From Acinetobacter shaoyimingii (GTDB taxonomy: Bacteria > Pseudomonadota > Gammaproteobacteria > Pseudomonadales > Moraxellaceae), in NCBI RefSeq assembly GCF_011578045.1, contig NZ_CP049801.1, forward strand, positions 930,001-994,000: DNA of 64,000 bases. Reading direction: 5' to 3'. The notes under the pieces are model-generated. The model saw only the letters and a program-made list of their open reading frames with translations. It was not told the DNA's origin and did no database searches. Position numbers and translations under genes: made by a program. Shown here piece after piece: positions 25,501-34,605 of this stretch. How positions within the stretch are numbered: position 1 is the first letter of the stretch; each line of letters starts with the position of its first letter.

Positions 25501-25727
25501 ATGGTGCCATCCTTAGACTTCGACCAGTACTCATGACCGCATGTGTGGCGTCTTTGGGATTTGTACCGATGGCGCTTGCAACAGGAACAGGTGCAGAGGT
25601 GCAACGACCACTCGCAACCGTAGTTATCGGCGGCATTATTTCATCGACTTTATTGACACTGGTTCTATTACCCGTGTTGTATCGTTGGATGAATCAAAAG
25701 TCAGCTAAAATACTCAATAAAGAGTAA
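22569..25727 (+). CDS. czcA: CzcA-type heavy-metal RND efflux pump
   Basis: The 1052-aa inner-membrane pump uses proton flow to expel divalent metal from the periplasm or cytoplasm. Twelve membrane helices and two large periplasmic loops are arranged as in the HME-RND family. In helix IV the segment DFGIIVDGAVVIVEN (about residues 415-429) carries the Asp-Asp-Glu set that marks the Co/Zn/Cd branch and differs from the Cu/Ag (CusA) branch. The ATG at 22569 overlaps the end of czcB; an upstream start at 22548 would be buried deeper in czcB. A terminator follows the gene. No czcRS two-component genes lie beside it, so the regulator must be elsewhere. Confidence 0.9.
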   Translation: MDTKYSNLPEPEGLFERLIQFSIQNAIWVMLFVCAWVAIGVYSYQKLPIDAVPDITNTQVQINTQANGFTALEVEQRITFPIENAMAGIPNLELTRSISRYGLSQVTIVFKDGTDIYWARQQINQRVQEVQSELPDQVAPTMSPVSTGLGEIYQWVLKADANAKKPDGTPYSAMDLREIQDWIVRPQLQRVKGVAEINSIGGFDKTYVVSPDLNRMQQLKITLPQLQQGLEESNENRGAGYIEENGQQLTVRVPGVLGGVEDIENIVVTSPNGLPIRVADIATVSIGHDLRTGAATYNGAETVLGIAMMMMGENSRTVAQDVDQKIQEIQKSLPKGVKIETVYDRTVLVEKAIQTVQKNLVEGAILVIVILFIFLGNFRAALITACVIPLSMLFTLTGMAEQKISANLMSLGALDFGIIVDGAVVIVENCIRRLAHAQEQVKRPLTQSERFQEVFLAAQQARRPLIFGQLIILVVYLPIFALTGLEAKMFHPMAFTVVLALIAAIILSISFVPAAVALFVKGEIKETESRWMQSLKRHYERVLDWAYAYKAVVLTFALCILLISGVMATRIGSEFAPQLSEGDFAIQQLRSPSTGLEESLRIQENTEKLLLKKFPEIKVVFARTGTAEVATDVMPPNISDGFIMLKPRPEWPNPKESLDELRGRMESFLATLPGNNSEFSQPIELRFNELISGVRSDVGVKLFGDDMNVLNSEANKIAKLIQQVSGSAAVKVEQTSGLPLLNIDINRALAAQYGLSIKSIQDTVAASIGGQNVGEILQGDRRFDFVIRLSDQDRTVNGIAELPLQLANGGAIKLSDVATVSNIDGVNQVSRENGKRRVVITANVEGRDLGSFVQDMQNKLEAYNLPSGYWLEYGGQYENLASAKARMQIVIPLALLTIFILLMAVFHNVKDSLLVFTGVPFALTGGIFFLWLRDIPLSMSAGIGFIALSGVAVLNGLVMLTFIKELRTQYDLHHAIWNGAILRLRPVLMTACVASLGFVPMALATGTGAEVQRPLATVVIGGIISSTLLTLVLLPVLYRWMNQKSAKILNKE

Positions 25728-25742
25728 GAATTAACGCTGAAC

Positions 25743-25779
25743 AAACCGTAGGTATTATTCATAATATCTACGGTTTTAT
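25743..25779 (+). terminator. Rho-independent terminator of the czc operon
   Basis: AAACCGTAGGTATTA pairs with TAATATCTACGGTTT (one G-T pair) around a 4-base loop and runs into TTTTATTT, 15 bases after the czcA stop. Confidence 0.8.
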
Positions 25780-26696
25780 TTAAATGTATTGATTAGATAG
25801 TTCTATTTAAAAGAATTGAAGTTCAATTATTATAAATTTGTTTAGTTGTGTACTTGATGGTTATTTTGATTAAGTTTTGATGAATTTTATTCAGAATAAA
25901 TTTATAAATAGATAGTTGATGTAAATCAAATAATATGTGAAAAGTGCAATTTGATCACAGCTATAAAATTTCAATGAAACTGATCAATTGCATTATTTAA
26001 AGCAGAAAAAAGAATGAAAAGGACTTCACTTCAATACGAAAATAATATTGTAAAAAAGGAAGTGAATGACAAATAAAACCACAGGAAATAATGAAAAAGA
26101 TAAAAAATTGCTATGATCTCATGTACTTATTTTTAAACGGGTAGAGATAAGGGTGAATAAAATAAGATGATGTATGTTTTTATAAGTTGAATTAAAATAA
26201 ATTTAATAAAAACAATAACTTAATTTATTTTGGTTATTTCGTTAAATCTGGTATTTGTTTTGCTGATTGAATTTAAGGCTTAAGCACTGTTTGAATGAAA
26301 TCTAAAAGTATGAATTGATTTTTTTATAAAAATAAGAGATTGGGTTGTCGAGAAGCAGCCTATTGAGCACTTTTTATTTAGCATTGAAAAATATATTTTG
26401 AAGGAAATGTGGAAAATCAATAGTGCAAATATTGAATTTTTTGAAAATTAATTAAAACTGTATCTTATTCGGCTTAGATAGCGACTTATTCTGATTATTA
26501 TCATCAATTTAAATTGTAATATTACTGTATTATTTGAAATATGTAGTTACACTATTGTTGCAAAATGTTTTTTTTACCAGATAAAATGAAAAATCATTAT
26601 TTTGTCTTATTTAATAATCATGTGAGTGATTAAAAATAATGTTATGAAAATAAGATTTAAAATTAATATGTTTTATAACAGGGGGTAAAGACAGAT
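25780..26696. other. Long AT-rich region without a gene
   Basis: About 900 bases with no open frame of note on either strand and a very high A+T content. It includes a Fur-like patch (TGATTATTATCATCA, about 26493-26507) that is too far from a suitable gene to be assigned. I see no repeat, RNA gene or mobile element here. Confidence 0.5.
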
Positions 26697-27170
26697 ATGA
26701 AATTGTTCATGCTGATTTTATTCGTATTGTGTATATATTGCATATGGAAATATATTATACAAAGTCAACAAAAACTAAGTTTTGCTACAGCACATAATCG
26801 CTTTGATGTTTCACGATTGTTTAAAATATTTGAACCTGAACAAGCATATGAGCGCCCCGTTTTTCAAAGCATTGTCAATATGGAGGATGTCCGTAGATTT
26901 GACGATGTGTCTAAATTATTATTTGAAAAAGAGATCTTTAAACGAGATCCTAAAAATGCAACCCAAATTCAATATGAATTTCTGAATAAAATGCCGACAC
27001 AAACACAAAGTCAAATCAATCAATTTGATGGTGGTGAGTGGTCAATCTTTTGGGGCTATAAATCGCAGTCACTTGAATATTACGTGAGTCGATTTGGTGT
27101 GTTTTACACCCACGTTGATGGGGCAGGGAATGAGCATAAATTGGAATTGCTCCCACTGAAAGATCAATAA
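26697..27170 (+). CDS. Hypothetical membrane-anchored protein, 157 aa
   Basis: I do not recognise this product. It has one N-terminal membrane helix (about residues 2-22) and a soluble region of about 130 residues, which is mostly polar with several aromatic positions near the C-terminus (GGEWSIFWGYKSQSLEYYV). The start has a strong ribosome binding site (GGGGGTAAAG). The gene is alone between a 900-base gap and a convergent hydrolase gene. Confidence 0.65.
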   Translation: MKLFMLILFVLCIYCIWKYIIQSQQKLSFATAHNRFDVSRLFKIFEPEQAYERPVFQSIVNMEDVRRFDDVSKLLFEKEIFKRDPKNATQIQYEFLNKMPTQTQSQINQFDGGEWSIFWGYKSQSLEYYVSRFGVFYTHVDGAGNEHKLELLPLKDQ

Positions 27171-27201
27171 GCACTAACAATGAATACAAATACGCAAAAG
27201 T

Positions 27202-27239
27202 GAAATGGTGTTGACCACCTCACTGGTAGTCCATTTTTT
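27202..27239 (+). terminator. Possible terminator between convergent genes
   Basis: AAATGG...CCATTT encloses an inner GACCACC/GGTAGTC pairing with one mismatch and a small bulge, followed by a short T-run. Confidence 0.35.
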
Positions 27240-27335
27240 AAATCAATTTCTTCGTTGGTTTCATATCTGCTTTAGTCTGAATTTGCTAACACTATGAATA
27301 TTCAGTTGCTATTGCTTAGACACCTGCTCACATGA

Positions 27336-28271
27336 TTAAGATTGCGCGATATGGGTATTCACCATGCGGGCATCAACAATATCAGTGTTGATCATGGCAT
27401 TAAACGCATTGAGCATTTCATCCCAAATACGTTCAGCCCCCTTTCTAAAATATCCCATATGTCCAATTTCTTTAAGACCATAATCTTTGGCTTGTATATC
27501 AATGAAATGTAAATCTGCATTTCGATAATGTTGCATAAATGCTTGACGTGAATTTGGGAGTGCCCAGTCATCATCTAAAGCGGATACCGCATAAATTTTA
27601 GTTTTTACTTGAGCATATTGATCTTTTAATGAAGCATATTCTGGATCTGCAAAAAAATAGGTTGGGTTTTTGCACCATCTACGCCATTGCTGATAAACAC
27701 CTAAAGGTAAATCTGCACCCATATTGAGTTTACTCCAAGGCAAATAGCCTTTAAATGCAACCATTGGAGGGAAAATGATATTCCACATGACAGAGACCTT
27801 AAATCTTTCTTTAAATGGCATGTAACCTGCCCAACCTGCTCCTGTACCAAAGCAATACATTGCAGTGACCTTGTCATGATTTTTGCTAAGACCTAAGGCT
27901 TGACCACCATATGAATGCCCAACAATAAACAAAGGCAATTGCGCATCAAAGCTATAATCTATTGCAGCGGTTAAATCTAAATGGCCCCAATCGAGATATG
28001 ACATCTGAAAACCTTTTAATGTCATCGGTGCGGATTTTGCCACACCACGATAATCGAAAGTCAGGACTTGATAGCCGTACTGCGTTGCATATTCAGCAAA
28101 GCGTCTATAAAAAAGTTGAGGTACACCTGTTGCACAGCACACAATTATATTTGCTTTAATCTGTTGCGAGGGAATATAGCGTATACCTGACAGTGGATAA
28201 CCATCATGTGCATAAAATTTTACGGATTCTACCTGAAAGTTTTGTGCTGTATTTAATGCGACATTTGCCAT
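27336..28271 (-). CDS. Alpha/beta hydrolase
   Basis: The 311-aa protein has an alpha/beta-hydrolase fold with nucleophile elbow GHSYGG (Ser120). An early conserved-looking segment is YDGYPLSG-like (HDGYPLSG, about residues 22-29), and FDYRGVAKS (about 72-80) is the typical post-beta4 motif. Late candidates for the acid and base are DDDW (near 255) and GHMG (near 286). No signal peptide is present. The start has GGATGA upstream. It lies 73 bp after an enoyl-CoA hydratase gene on the same strand and could be in one transcript with it. Substrate unknown; it is not a clear lipase. Confidence 0.78.
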   Translation of the reverse strand: MANVALNTAQNFQVESVKFYAHDGYPLSGIRYIPSQQIKANIIVCCATGVPQLFYRRFAEYATQYGYQVLTFDYRGVAKSAPMTLKGFQMSYLDWGHLDLTAAIDYSFDAQLPLFIVGHSYGGQALGLSKNHDKVTAMYCFGTGAGWAGYMPFKERFKVSVMWNIIFPPMVAFKGYLPWSKLNMGADLPLGVYQQWRRWCKNPTYFFADPEYASLKDQYAQVKTKIYAVSALDDDWALPNSRQAFMQHYRNADLHFIDIQAKDYGLKEIGHMGYFRKGAERIWDEMLNAFNAMINTDIVDARMVNTHIAQS

Positions 28272-28344
28272 GTTGTTTTCATCCTGCTTATTTATCTTTT
28301 ATTATATAAACTGATCTCAATCGCTTTGAATGACGAGTGTCCAA

Positions 28345-29130
28345 TTATTTGCCTTGAAACTTGGGTTCACGACGTTGAACCATTGCCATGACACCTTCTT
28401 GAACATCTTCTGTACTGAGTAAGGGCTGTAGATATTGATTTAACTTTTGAAAGGCTTCTTGTTCATTGAGGGAGGTTGCATCTTTGGCAGCAGCAAGTGT
28501 CGCCTGTACTGCAAGGGGAGCAGCCTTGGCAATATGTTGAGCCAGAACTAAAGCTCTGGTCAAAGGGGCTTCCGTGGTTATTTCAGTGATTAAATTTAAT
28601 GATTTTGCCGTTGTTGCATCAAAGCCATCACCTGTCAGGAGATAGCGCATTGCATTTGACCAACCTGCTGCTTGAACAAAGCGAACAGTTGCACCACCAA
28701 AAGGTAAAATCCCGCGTTGAACTTCAATTTGAGCGAATTGGGTATTGTCTTGCGCAATCGCAATATCGGCGTTGAGTAATAATTCAATACCAGCAGTAAA
28801 ACAAAAACCTTGCACAGCAACAATCACAGGCTTTTTGCGTTTTCGCCCAGATGTCCCCCAAGGATTAATGATGTTAGGGTCATCACTAAAAATACCTGAA
28901 GCCATTCTCGGTTGTAGCTCAACCAAATCTAAACCTGCAGTAAAATGGTCGCCATGTGCGAAAATGATGGCACAACGTAATTGGTCATTATTTTCATATT
29001 CAGTCAATGCTTGAGATAAATCATTAATCATATGACTATCAAATGCATTACGCTTTTCGACACGATCTAAACCAATTAAAAAAATATGATCTTTTATTTC
29101 TCTACTGACTTTTCCTTGATGTGTAGACAT
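28345..29130 (-). CDS. Enoyl-CoA hydratase/isomerase (crotonase) family protein
   Basis: This 261-aa protein has the crotonase fold. The oxyanion-hole segments are AFDSHMINDL near residue 29 and HFTAGLDLVEL near residue 63, with QGFCFTAGIELLLNADIAIA at about 107-126. The hydratase catalytic Glu pair is not plainly present: the position after the second oxyanion turn reads AQIEVQRGILPFGGAT. The exact reaction (hydration, isomerisation or another CoA reaction) is therefore unclear. I chose the ATG at 29130, with AGGAATT 10 bases upstream, over a TTG nine bases further out. Probably cytoplasmic and possibly co-transcribed with the downstream hydrolase gene. Confidence 0.8.
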   Translation of the reverse strand: MSTHQGKVSREIKDHIFLIGLDRVEKRNAFDSHMINDLSQALTEYENNDQLRCAIIFAHGDHFTAGLDLVELQPRMASGIFSDDPNIINPWGTSGRKRKKPVIVAVQGFCFTAGIELLLNADIAIAQDNTQFAQIEVQRGILPFGGATVRFVQAAGWSNAMRYLLTGDGFDATTAKSLNLITEITTEAPLTRALVLAQHIAKAAPLAVQATLAAAKDATSLNEQEAFQKLNQYLQPLLSTEDVQEGVMAMVQRREPKFQGK

Positions 29131-29474
29131 GTCATGCAATTCCTATGAGAGATCTTAAGTTATAGTTGTAACGAATGTATGAAAAATGGTCAAAACTATT
29201 CAGTTCAATTTTGAGACTGATTTTTTGCATTAAATAAACAATCAGCAGGCTATTTCGCTTAGGATTTTGCTTTAAGATCATCAATAAAATTTATGATTCG
29301 ATTCTAAACATATAAAAAATATGAAAATAACATCCATCTATAAAGGCGTAAGATAAAATGAGATTATCATTCAACGTCGACTTTTTTTTATTTCAATTTT
29401 TACTTTCTAAAGCTTAATTTTAAAATTTTCCAATAAACATTCTGCAATGATTTAAGTTTAAAGAGGTGCTCCCC

Positions 29475-29750
29475 ATGATTCTCGATTTTAAAGAAATGCA
29501 AGCACGTAAATTTGATGAAGTGGCGAAACGTATACAACTTCATCCCGAAGATTATGTGTTTTTTGAATCTGTTTCAGATTTTTACAAAGCTGATTGGTTA
29601 ACTGAGTTTCCACAAGGTACAACGTGGCAATGTACTGGATTGGATGATGGCGCAGAACAATTTTATGCCATCATTGAGTACCATAATCGTATCTTGAAAA
29701 TAGATTGCTTGGATAAAATTGAAATTCAATACGAAGTTCGCACATTTTAG
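29475..29750 (+). CDS. Small conserved-looking hypothetical protein, 91 aa
   Basis: I do not recognise a family. The product is acidic and soluble, without a signal or membrane helix, and begins MILDFKEMQARKFDEVAKRI, which looks like a helix. It is rich in aromatic and acidic residues after that. The ATG at 29475 is preceded by AAGAGG at good distance; a GTG nine bases earlier is less likely. It stands alone after a 335-base gap. Confidence 0.6.
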   Translation: MILDFKEMQARKFDEVAKRIQLHPEDYVFFESVSDFYKADWLTEFPQGTTWQCTGLDDGAEQFYAIIEYHNRILKIDCLDKIEIQYEVRTF

Positions 29751-30327
29751 AATATTTAACATTGGGGCAATGTATTTTTAAAGTTGAAAGGGTTTTAGCC
29801 TTATAACATAAGGCATGGCTAAAATCTCAACAGAGCCTCAAGTGAAATAGAGATCAATTACTTTTTCTCTGTCTTTTTTTTTGGTTTATTTTTATCCTTT
29901 TTTTGACTATAACAAGTCTTCTAAAATGATATATCAATATAGAGTCGGTTAAATCTTTAGCAAAATGCTCAGTTTTCTTTGCATCATTACCATGATAAAA
30001 AAATGCTTTACTTTTAAGTCAGATACAACATAAGTTGTTTGAGTATTTATTAAATTGTTATTTTGATAAATAAAATACTTAATGTAATAAAATAGAGAAA
30101 TAGAACAATAAAAGATAAAAATATAATAACCATTATGTGAAAAAAGTTGAATTTTAATAAATTAGTGGTTAAATTGTGAGTGTATTATGTGCAATATTTT
30201 CATATTGTGATAATAATTTTCATTTTAAAGATTTTTTAATCGTTTTTTTCTTTAATTTTTTTAAATTAAGATTCTGAATCAGACTTCAGAAACAGACCAC
30301 AGAATATTGATGTAGATGATCATTTGA
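29751..30327. other. AT-rich intergenic region with a nested hairpin
   Basis: The stretch before the first GGDEF gene holds a nested inverted repeat at 29793-29824 (GGTTTTAGCC...GGCTAAAATC enclosing GCCTTAT-AAC-ATAAGGC), which probably ends the small gene upstream. The remaining ~480 bases are AT-rich without a recognisable element. Confidence 0.45.
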
Positions 30328-31506
30328 ATGATGTTTTTTAAGACTAAGATTAATCATGATTTTTTGCGAAATTTTATGAACAATAGTGTCCTCATGAATT
30401 GGAGCATGCTCAATAAAACAATTTTAATTTTAGTTTTAGGCGGTTTGGATCATTTATTATGGTTAGGATGGTATGGATTCAGTTATTTTTCGAATGATTG
30501 GAATGAGTTCATTAATGTCGAATATTTTCCATTCAATATCAGCATAATGTTGATACTTACAGGAACATTTTTTTTACTGACATCCATTTGTTATTTTTTT
30601 AGACAGCGTAAATGGGTGCAATTATATTTTCCATATATTGCACTGTATTTTTTTGCTATTACTTATGTTTATAGCGGTTATAACATTGGAATTATCAGTC
30701 CTGCGACTATTGCTGGTTATATCAGTATTGTGACCGTAGGATTAATGCTATTTGAACGTAAATTAGTCTATAGTATTTTAATTCCAGTGACATGTATCAT
30801 TATTTTTTCAAGTTTAAAAACAACCTTTGGTCATTTTCCTTACGCACCAATTTATAGTCAAAGCCTTAATTTGAGCGTGTTGTATCACAATCAATTTTGG
30901 GTTTTTAGCCAAATGTTTTTTTATATTCCTATTTTTATCGTGACATTGTTGTTATATGAAATTTTAATCACTCAATGGCGAAACCGTGAACAACAAATTA
31001 GAAATATCAGTCATATAGACCCACTTACAGGCATTTATAATCGTCGAAAAATAGGAAAATTCTTAAGGGCAATGCATGCTGAATCTACTGATTTTGCAGT
31101 GATTTTACTGGATTTAGATCATTTTAAAACAGTCAATGATCAGTATGGTCATGATATGGGAGATCGAGTTCTGCAAAAAGTCGCCATGATTTTGTCTAAA
31201 AATGTACATGAAAATGATTTAGTAGGACGCTTTGGTGGAGAAGAATTCATTATCGTTTTAAAAGAAAAATCATTGGAAGAGGCAATTAACTTTGCAGAAA
31301 TATGCAGATCACAAATTGAAAATCAAACCTTTTATGATGGCAATAGATCTAAAATTTACTGTACAGCAAGCTTTGGTGTTTCGATATCTGATCAAAGAAA
31401 ATCGATTGAATTTATTTTAAAACAATCAGATAGAGCTTTGTATCTGGCGAAAAAAAATGGACGTAATCAAGTTCGCCATTGTTTTGAACTGTTGAATAGA
31501 TCCTAA
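30328..31506 (+). CDS. Membrane GGDEF diguanylate cyclase, paralogue 1
   Basis: The 392-aa protein has about six N-terminal membrane helices (about residues 25-215) and a C-terminal GGDEF domain that makes cyclic di-GMP. The active site is GGEEF at about 303-307 within GRFGGEEF; LDLDHFKTVNDQYGHDMGD gives the metal-binding start. The product-inhibition I-site, normally RxxD, reads HEND (294-297), so feedback control is probably lost, in contrast to its paralogues. The helix segment YSGYNIGIISPATIAGYISI is shared in variant form with the genes at 31705 and 37144. The signal sensed by the membrane part is unknown. A short N-terminal tail MMFFKTKINHDF precedes the helices. Confidence 0.86.
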   Translation: MMFFKTKINHDFLRNFMNNSVLMNWSMLNKTILILVLGGLDHLLWLGWYGFSYFSNDWNEFINVEYFPFNISIMLILTGTFFLLTSICYFFRQRKWVQLYFPYIALYFFAITYVYSGYNIGIISPATIAGYISIVTVGLMLFERKLVYSILIPVTCIIIFSSLKTTFGHFPYAPIYSQSLNLSVLYHNQFWVFSQMFFYIPIFIVTLLLYEILITQWRNREQQIRNISHIDPLTGIYNRRKIGKFLRAMHAESTDFAVILLDLDHFKTVNDQYGHDMGDRVLQKVAMILSKNVHENDLVGRFGGEEFIIVLKEKSLEEAINFAEICRSQIENQTFYDGNRSKIYCTASFGVSISDQRKSIEFILKQSDRALYLAKKNGRNQVRHCFELLNRS

Positions 31507-31704
31507 TAAAGCTTAAATTGAACTGGATAAAAATTTCATCTAATAACAATAAAAGTGGTGCTTTTTTAATTGTGTTAGTATAATTTAAATCGTAATTTAA
31601 TATGACTTAATAGTAATTTCTTATAGTCCTCTTCCATCTGCACGAGCCTTCATGCTTAAAAATAAAAACATTCAATAATTAAAAAACCAGAGTTGTGTAG
31701 TCCA

Positions 31705-32883
31705 ATGGCAATTTTAAATAATTTGATCAATTCGATTCGAATGAAAATCGTGAAAACTCAGAGTCTGATCATTGATTGGAGTCTTTACGATAAAAGTATT
31801 TTTATTCTGTATTTAGGTGTATTACAGTCATTGGGAACATTGAACTGGTATTTCACTTCATTTCATCTGCCCGATACACGCCAATGGTTAAATGAGCAGT
31901 TCTTTTTCTTTCGAAGTGTTATTTGTTTAGTCACATTAGCCGTTTATGTGATGACTATTCTACTGGCCCATCACTATAAAAATAATCTTTATTTTCAAAA
32001 GATCATGCCATATTTTTCGCCAATGTTGTTTGGTGGGATCATGATTTACAGTGGCTATACCATTGGTATTTATAATCCAGTGACATTGGCAGGCTATGTT
32101 TCGATTTTTTTGGTTGGACTGGTTTTATATGATCGTAAAATTATTTACTTCGTGATCATACCTGTTACGATTTATATTTTGGTTATGTGCTATTACACCA
32201 CCGTCCATCATTTGCCTTATGCGCCTGTTTTTAGTGAAAAATTAAATCATTCATTGTTTTATAAAAACCAGTTTTGGGTCACCAGTATGGTGTTCCTCTA
32301 TTTGCCCATTTTTGTGGTGTGTATTTTGTTGTTTGAATTGCTGTTATGGCAATGGAGAAGCCGTGAAAATCAATATGAATTATTCAGTAAAATTGATTTT
32401 TTAACAGGTGTATATAACCGTCGATATATCGATGTCGTTATTCAAAATCTTATCAAGAAACAACGACCTTATTCATTAATTCTGTTGGATTTGGACTTTT
32501 TTAAAAATGTAAACGATGTACATGGTCATGCAACAGGGGATCGTGTTTTAAAGCGAATTGCAGAAGTTCTGGTGCTCAATATGAGAGAGGATGACATCGT
32601 GGGGCGTTTTGGCGGTGAAGAATTTATATTGTTATTGCCCAATCAAACATTGCAGCAAGCTATTGATATTGCTGAATGTTGTCGATCACAGATTGAGAAA
32701 GAAAACATTGCAATCAGCCCGACAAAACAATTAAAAATTTCGGCAAGTTTCGGGGTGGCAACATCACAAGCAGATACTCGTGAAGATATTGTTTCATATG
32801 CAGATGAGGCGCTTTATCGTGCCAAAGCTTTGGGAAGAAATCAGGTTCAATTTAAGCAAAAACATACATTTGATGAGCAATAA
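31705..32883 (+). CDS. Membrane GGDEF diguanylate cyclase, paralogue 2
   Basis: The 392-aa protein has the same plan as its upstream neighbour: six N-terminal helices, then GGDEF with GGEEF at about 303-307 and LDLDFFKNVNDVHGHATGD. The inhibitory I-site is present as REDD (about 294-297). The shared membrane segment reads YSGYTIGIYNPVTLAGYVSI. I chose the ATG at 31705 over a TTG 12 bases earlier. It lies 198 bp after paralogue 1 in the same direction, so tandem duplication is likely. Confidence 0.87.
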   Translation: MAILNNLINSIRMKIVKTQSLIIDWSLYDKSIFILYLGVLQSLGTLNWYFTSFHLPDTRQWLNEQFFFFRSVICLVTLAVYVMTILLAHHYKNNLYFQKIMPYFSPMLFGGIMIYSGYTIGIYNPVTLAGYVSIFLVGLVLYDRKIIYFVIIPVTIYILVMCYYTTVHHLPYAPVFSEKLNHSLFYKNQFWVTSMVFLYLPIFVVCILLFELLLWQWRSRENQYELFSKIDFLTGVYNRRYIDVVIQNLIKKQRPYSLILLDLDFFKNVNDVHGHATGDRVLKRIAEVLVLNMREDDIVGRFGGEEFILLLPNQTLQQAIDIAECCRSQIEKENIAISPTKQLKISASFGVATSQADTREDIVSYADEALYRAKALGRNQVQFKQKHTFDEQ

Positions 32884-33019
32884 CGATGTATAAATCTGAG
32901 CAAGAAAAGGATATTGAACGTTGAGTTTTTATTTTCTTTTTGCCCGATAACCTGTCAAGAAAACTAAATAAGACAATCAAATAAGAAAAACTGAATAATA
33001 AGACTACGATCAAGATTCA

Positions 33020-33041
33020 GGGCAACATCTTCATGTTGCCC
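33020..33041. repeat. Perfect 9-bp hairpin between convergent genes
   Basis: GGGCAACAT and ATGTTGCCC flank CTTC. No T-run follows on either strand. It sits between the convergent GGDEF gene and transporter gene and may end transcription. Confidence 0.4.
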
Positions 33042-33183
33042 ATAATTCTATGGCTTTTATAGTATGTGTGCTGATGTTCAGAGTAGAAGCTAATCGAAAT
33101 TTTTTTTGTGCCTAACGTTCAATCCAAAGCACAGTTCTATGCCACGACAATATTCGCAAACATCTGTGAAACATCAACAGACC

Positions 33184-34470
33184 CTAGTTTAAATGCATTT
33201 TCTTTTCAAATTTTTGTTGATAGAACACAGCCGTAAATAAGGTTACGAGGCAGACTACCCATACATAATATAGAGCCCCAATATTACTGTATTGCGTGAG
33301 CCACTGAACCAATGGAAGCGTGATTCCACCAGCAATTGCATAAGCAACATTATATGAAAATGAAATGCCTGAAAAACGGATATTGGCTGGGAACATTTTC
33401 ACCATAGTAAATGACACCATACCGACCGTTCCAGAGCATAAGCCTAGAAGCATATAAAGAACAAATAAAGTACTTGGTGCATACTGTCCAAGACCTTGGT
33501 AGAACATACCTGCAATGATGGCAACCAAAATTGAACCCATCAAAATGACTTTAGCACCACCGAATTTATCAGCCAATAATCCTGCCACAATACAGCCCAT
33601 CATTTGCATCAATATTGCGGAACTTTGCATTTTAAATGCATCAGCACGTTCAAATCCAAAAGTACCTGTGAGCAGATTGGGCATGGCTAAAATCAGCACA
33701 ACAATACAGCCTGTCAAAAACCAGGTAAATAACATCCCAATAATCACCGCAGTTTTATGCTCGACCAGAACACGCTTCACAGGAATATCTTTAGACAGTT
33801 CTTTGCGTGCTTGCATGGCTTTAAAAACAGGTGTTTCTTGTAAATAACTACGAAGGTATAGAGCAACAAAACCAAAAATTCCACCCAAAATAAATGGAAT
33901 ACGCCATGCCCAAGCTAAAATTTCTGCTTGGCTATATTTTAATGAAATAAACAATGACATGAGCGAGCCCAACAGAATCCCCAATGACAATCCTGCCGTG
34001 AGTAAACCATTTGCTAAACCTATTCTTTTTTCTGGCACATGCTCAGAAACAAAGGTCCATGCGGCAGGAATTTCTCCGCCAATCGCAATCCCTTGTACCA
34101 CACGCATCAGCAACAATAACAATGGTGCAGCATAGCCAATACTTTCAAAGGTTGGCATGATACCAATCAGTAAAGTTGGAAGCGCCATGAGTAAAATAGA
34201 TAGGGTAAATAATCGTTTACGACCAATTAAATCGCCGAAATGCGCCATAACGACGCCACCTAAAGGGCGAAAGAAATATCCCGCAGCAAAAATACCGTAT
34301 GTATTGAGCATTGCCCAAAAAGGACTGAGTCCGCTGGGGAAGAACAGTTCTGAAATGATTTTTGCGTAAAAGACATAAATTACAAAATCGTAGAACTCTA
34401 AAGCACCGCCAAGGGATGAAAGACCAAGGGTTCGTTTATCTTCACGACTCAGTCTAGGTTGAGCTTCCAT
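33184..34470 (-). CDS. MFS transporter of the metabolite:H+ symporter (MHS) family
   Basis: This 428-aa inner-membrane protein has 12 predicted helices and the MFS motif GDLIGRKRLF between helices 2 and 3. The opening segment LGGALEFYDFVIYVFYA, together with RVVQGIAIGGEIPAAWTF, matches the MHS branch (ProP, ShiA, KgtP and relatives), which moves organic acids or osmolytes with protons. I chose the ATG at 34470; a TTG 21 bases upstream would extend it. The substrate is not readable. It is flanked by GGDEF genes on both sides and lacks an adjacent catabolic gene. Confidence 0.84.
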   Translation of the reverse strand: MEAQPRLSREDKRTLGLSSLGGALEFYDFVIYVFYAKIISELFFPSGLSPFWAMLNTYGIFAAGYFFRPLGGVVMAHFGDLIGRKRLFTLSILLMALPTLLIGIMPTFESIGYAAPLLLLLMRVVQGIAIGGEIPAAWTFVSEHVPEKRIGLANGLLTAGLSLGILLGSLMSLFISLKYSQAEILAWAWRIPFILGGIFGFVALYLRSYLQETPVFKAMQARKELSKDIPVKRVLVEHKTAVIIGMLFTWFLTGCIVVLILAMPNLLTGTFGFERADAFKMQSSAILMQMMGCIVAGLLADKFGGAKVILMGSILVAIIAGMFYQGLGQYAPSTLFVLYMLLGLCSGTVGMVSFTMVKMFPANIRFSGISFSYNVAYAIAGGITLPLVQWLTQYSNIGALYYVWVVCLVTLFTAVFYQQKFEKKMHLN

Positions 34471-34605
34471 GCTAAAATCCAAAGTGTACAAAAAATGATG
34501 ATTTGATTCTAAATGACTCTAATTGGTTGAATAATCAATCTTTGTTTGTTGTGATGAAACTTAAAGTTATGAAATATTCGCTTTAAAATTAATCGAAAGA
34601 TATTT

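Noticed and set aside
26493..26507. Fur-like patch TGATTATTATCATCA
   Set aside because: About 190 bases before a gene of unknown role with no iron link, and only partial agreement with the consensus in very AT-rich DNA.
29798..29814. CTTATAACATAAG core that resembles the Zur box
   Set aside because: The flanking bases that define the Zur half-sites differ, and the repeat is nested in a larger hairpin after a gene, so it is better explained as a terminator-type structure.
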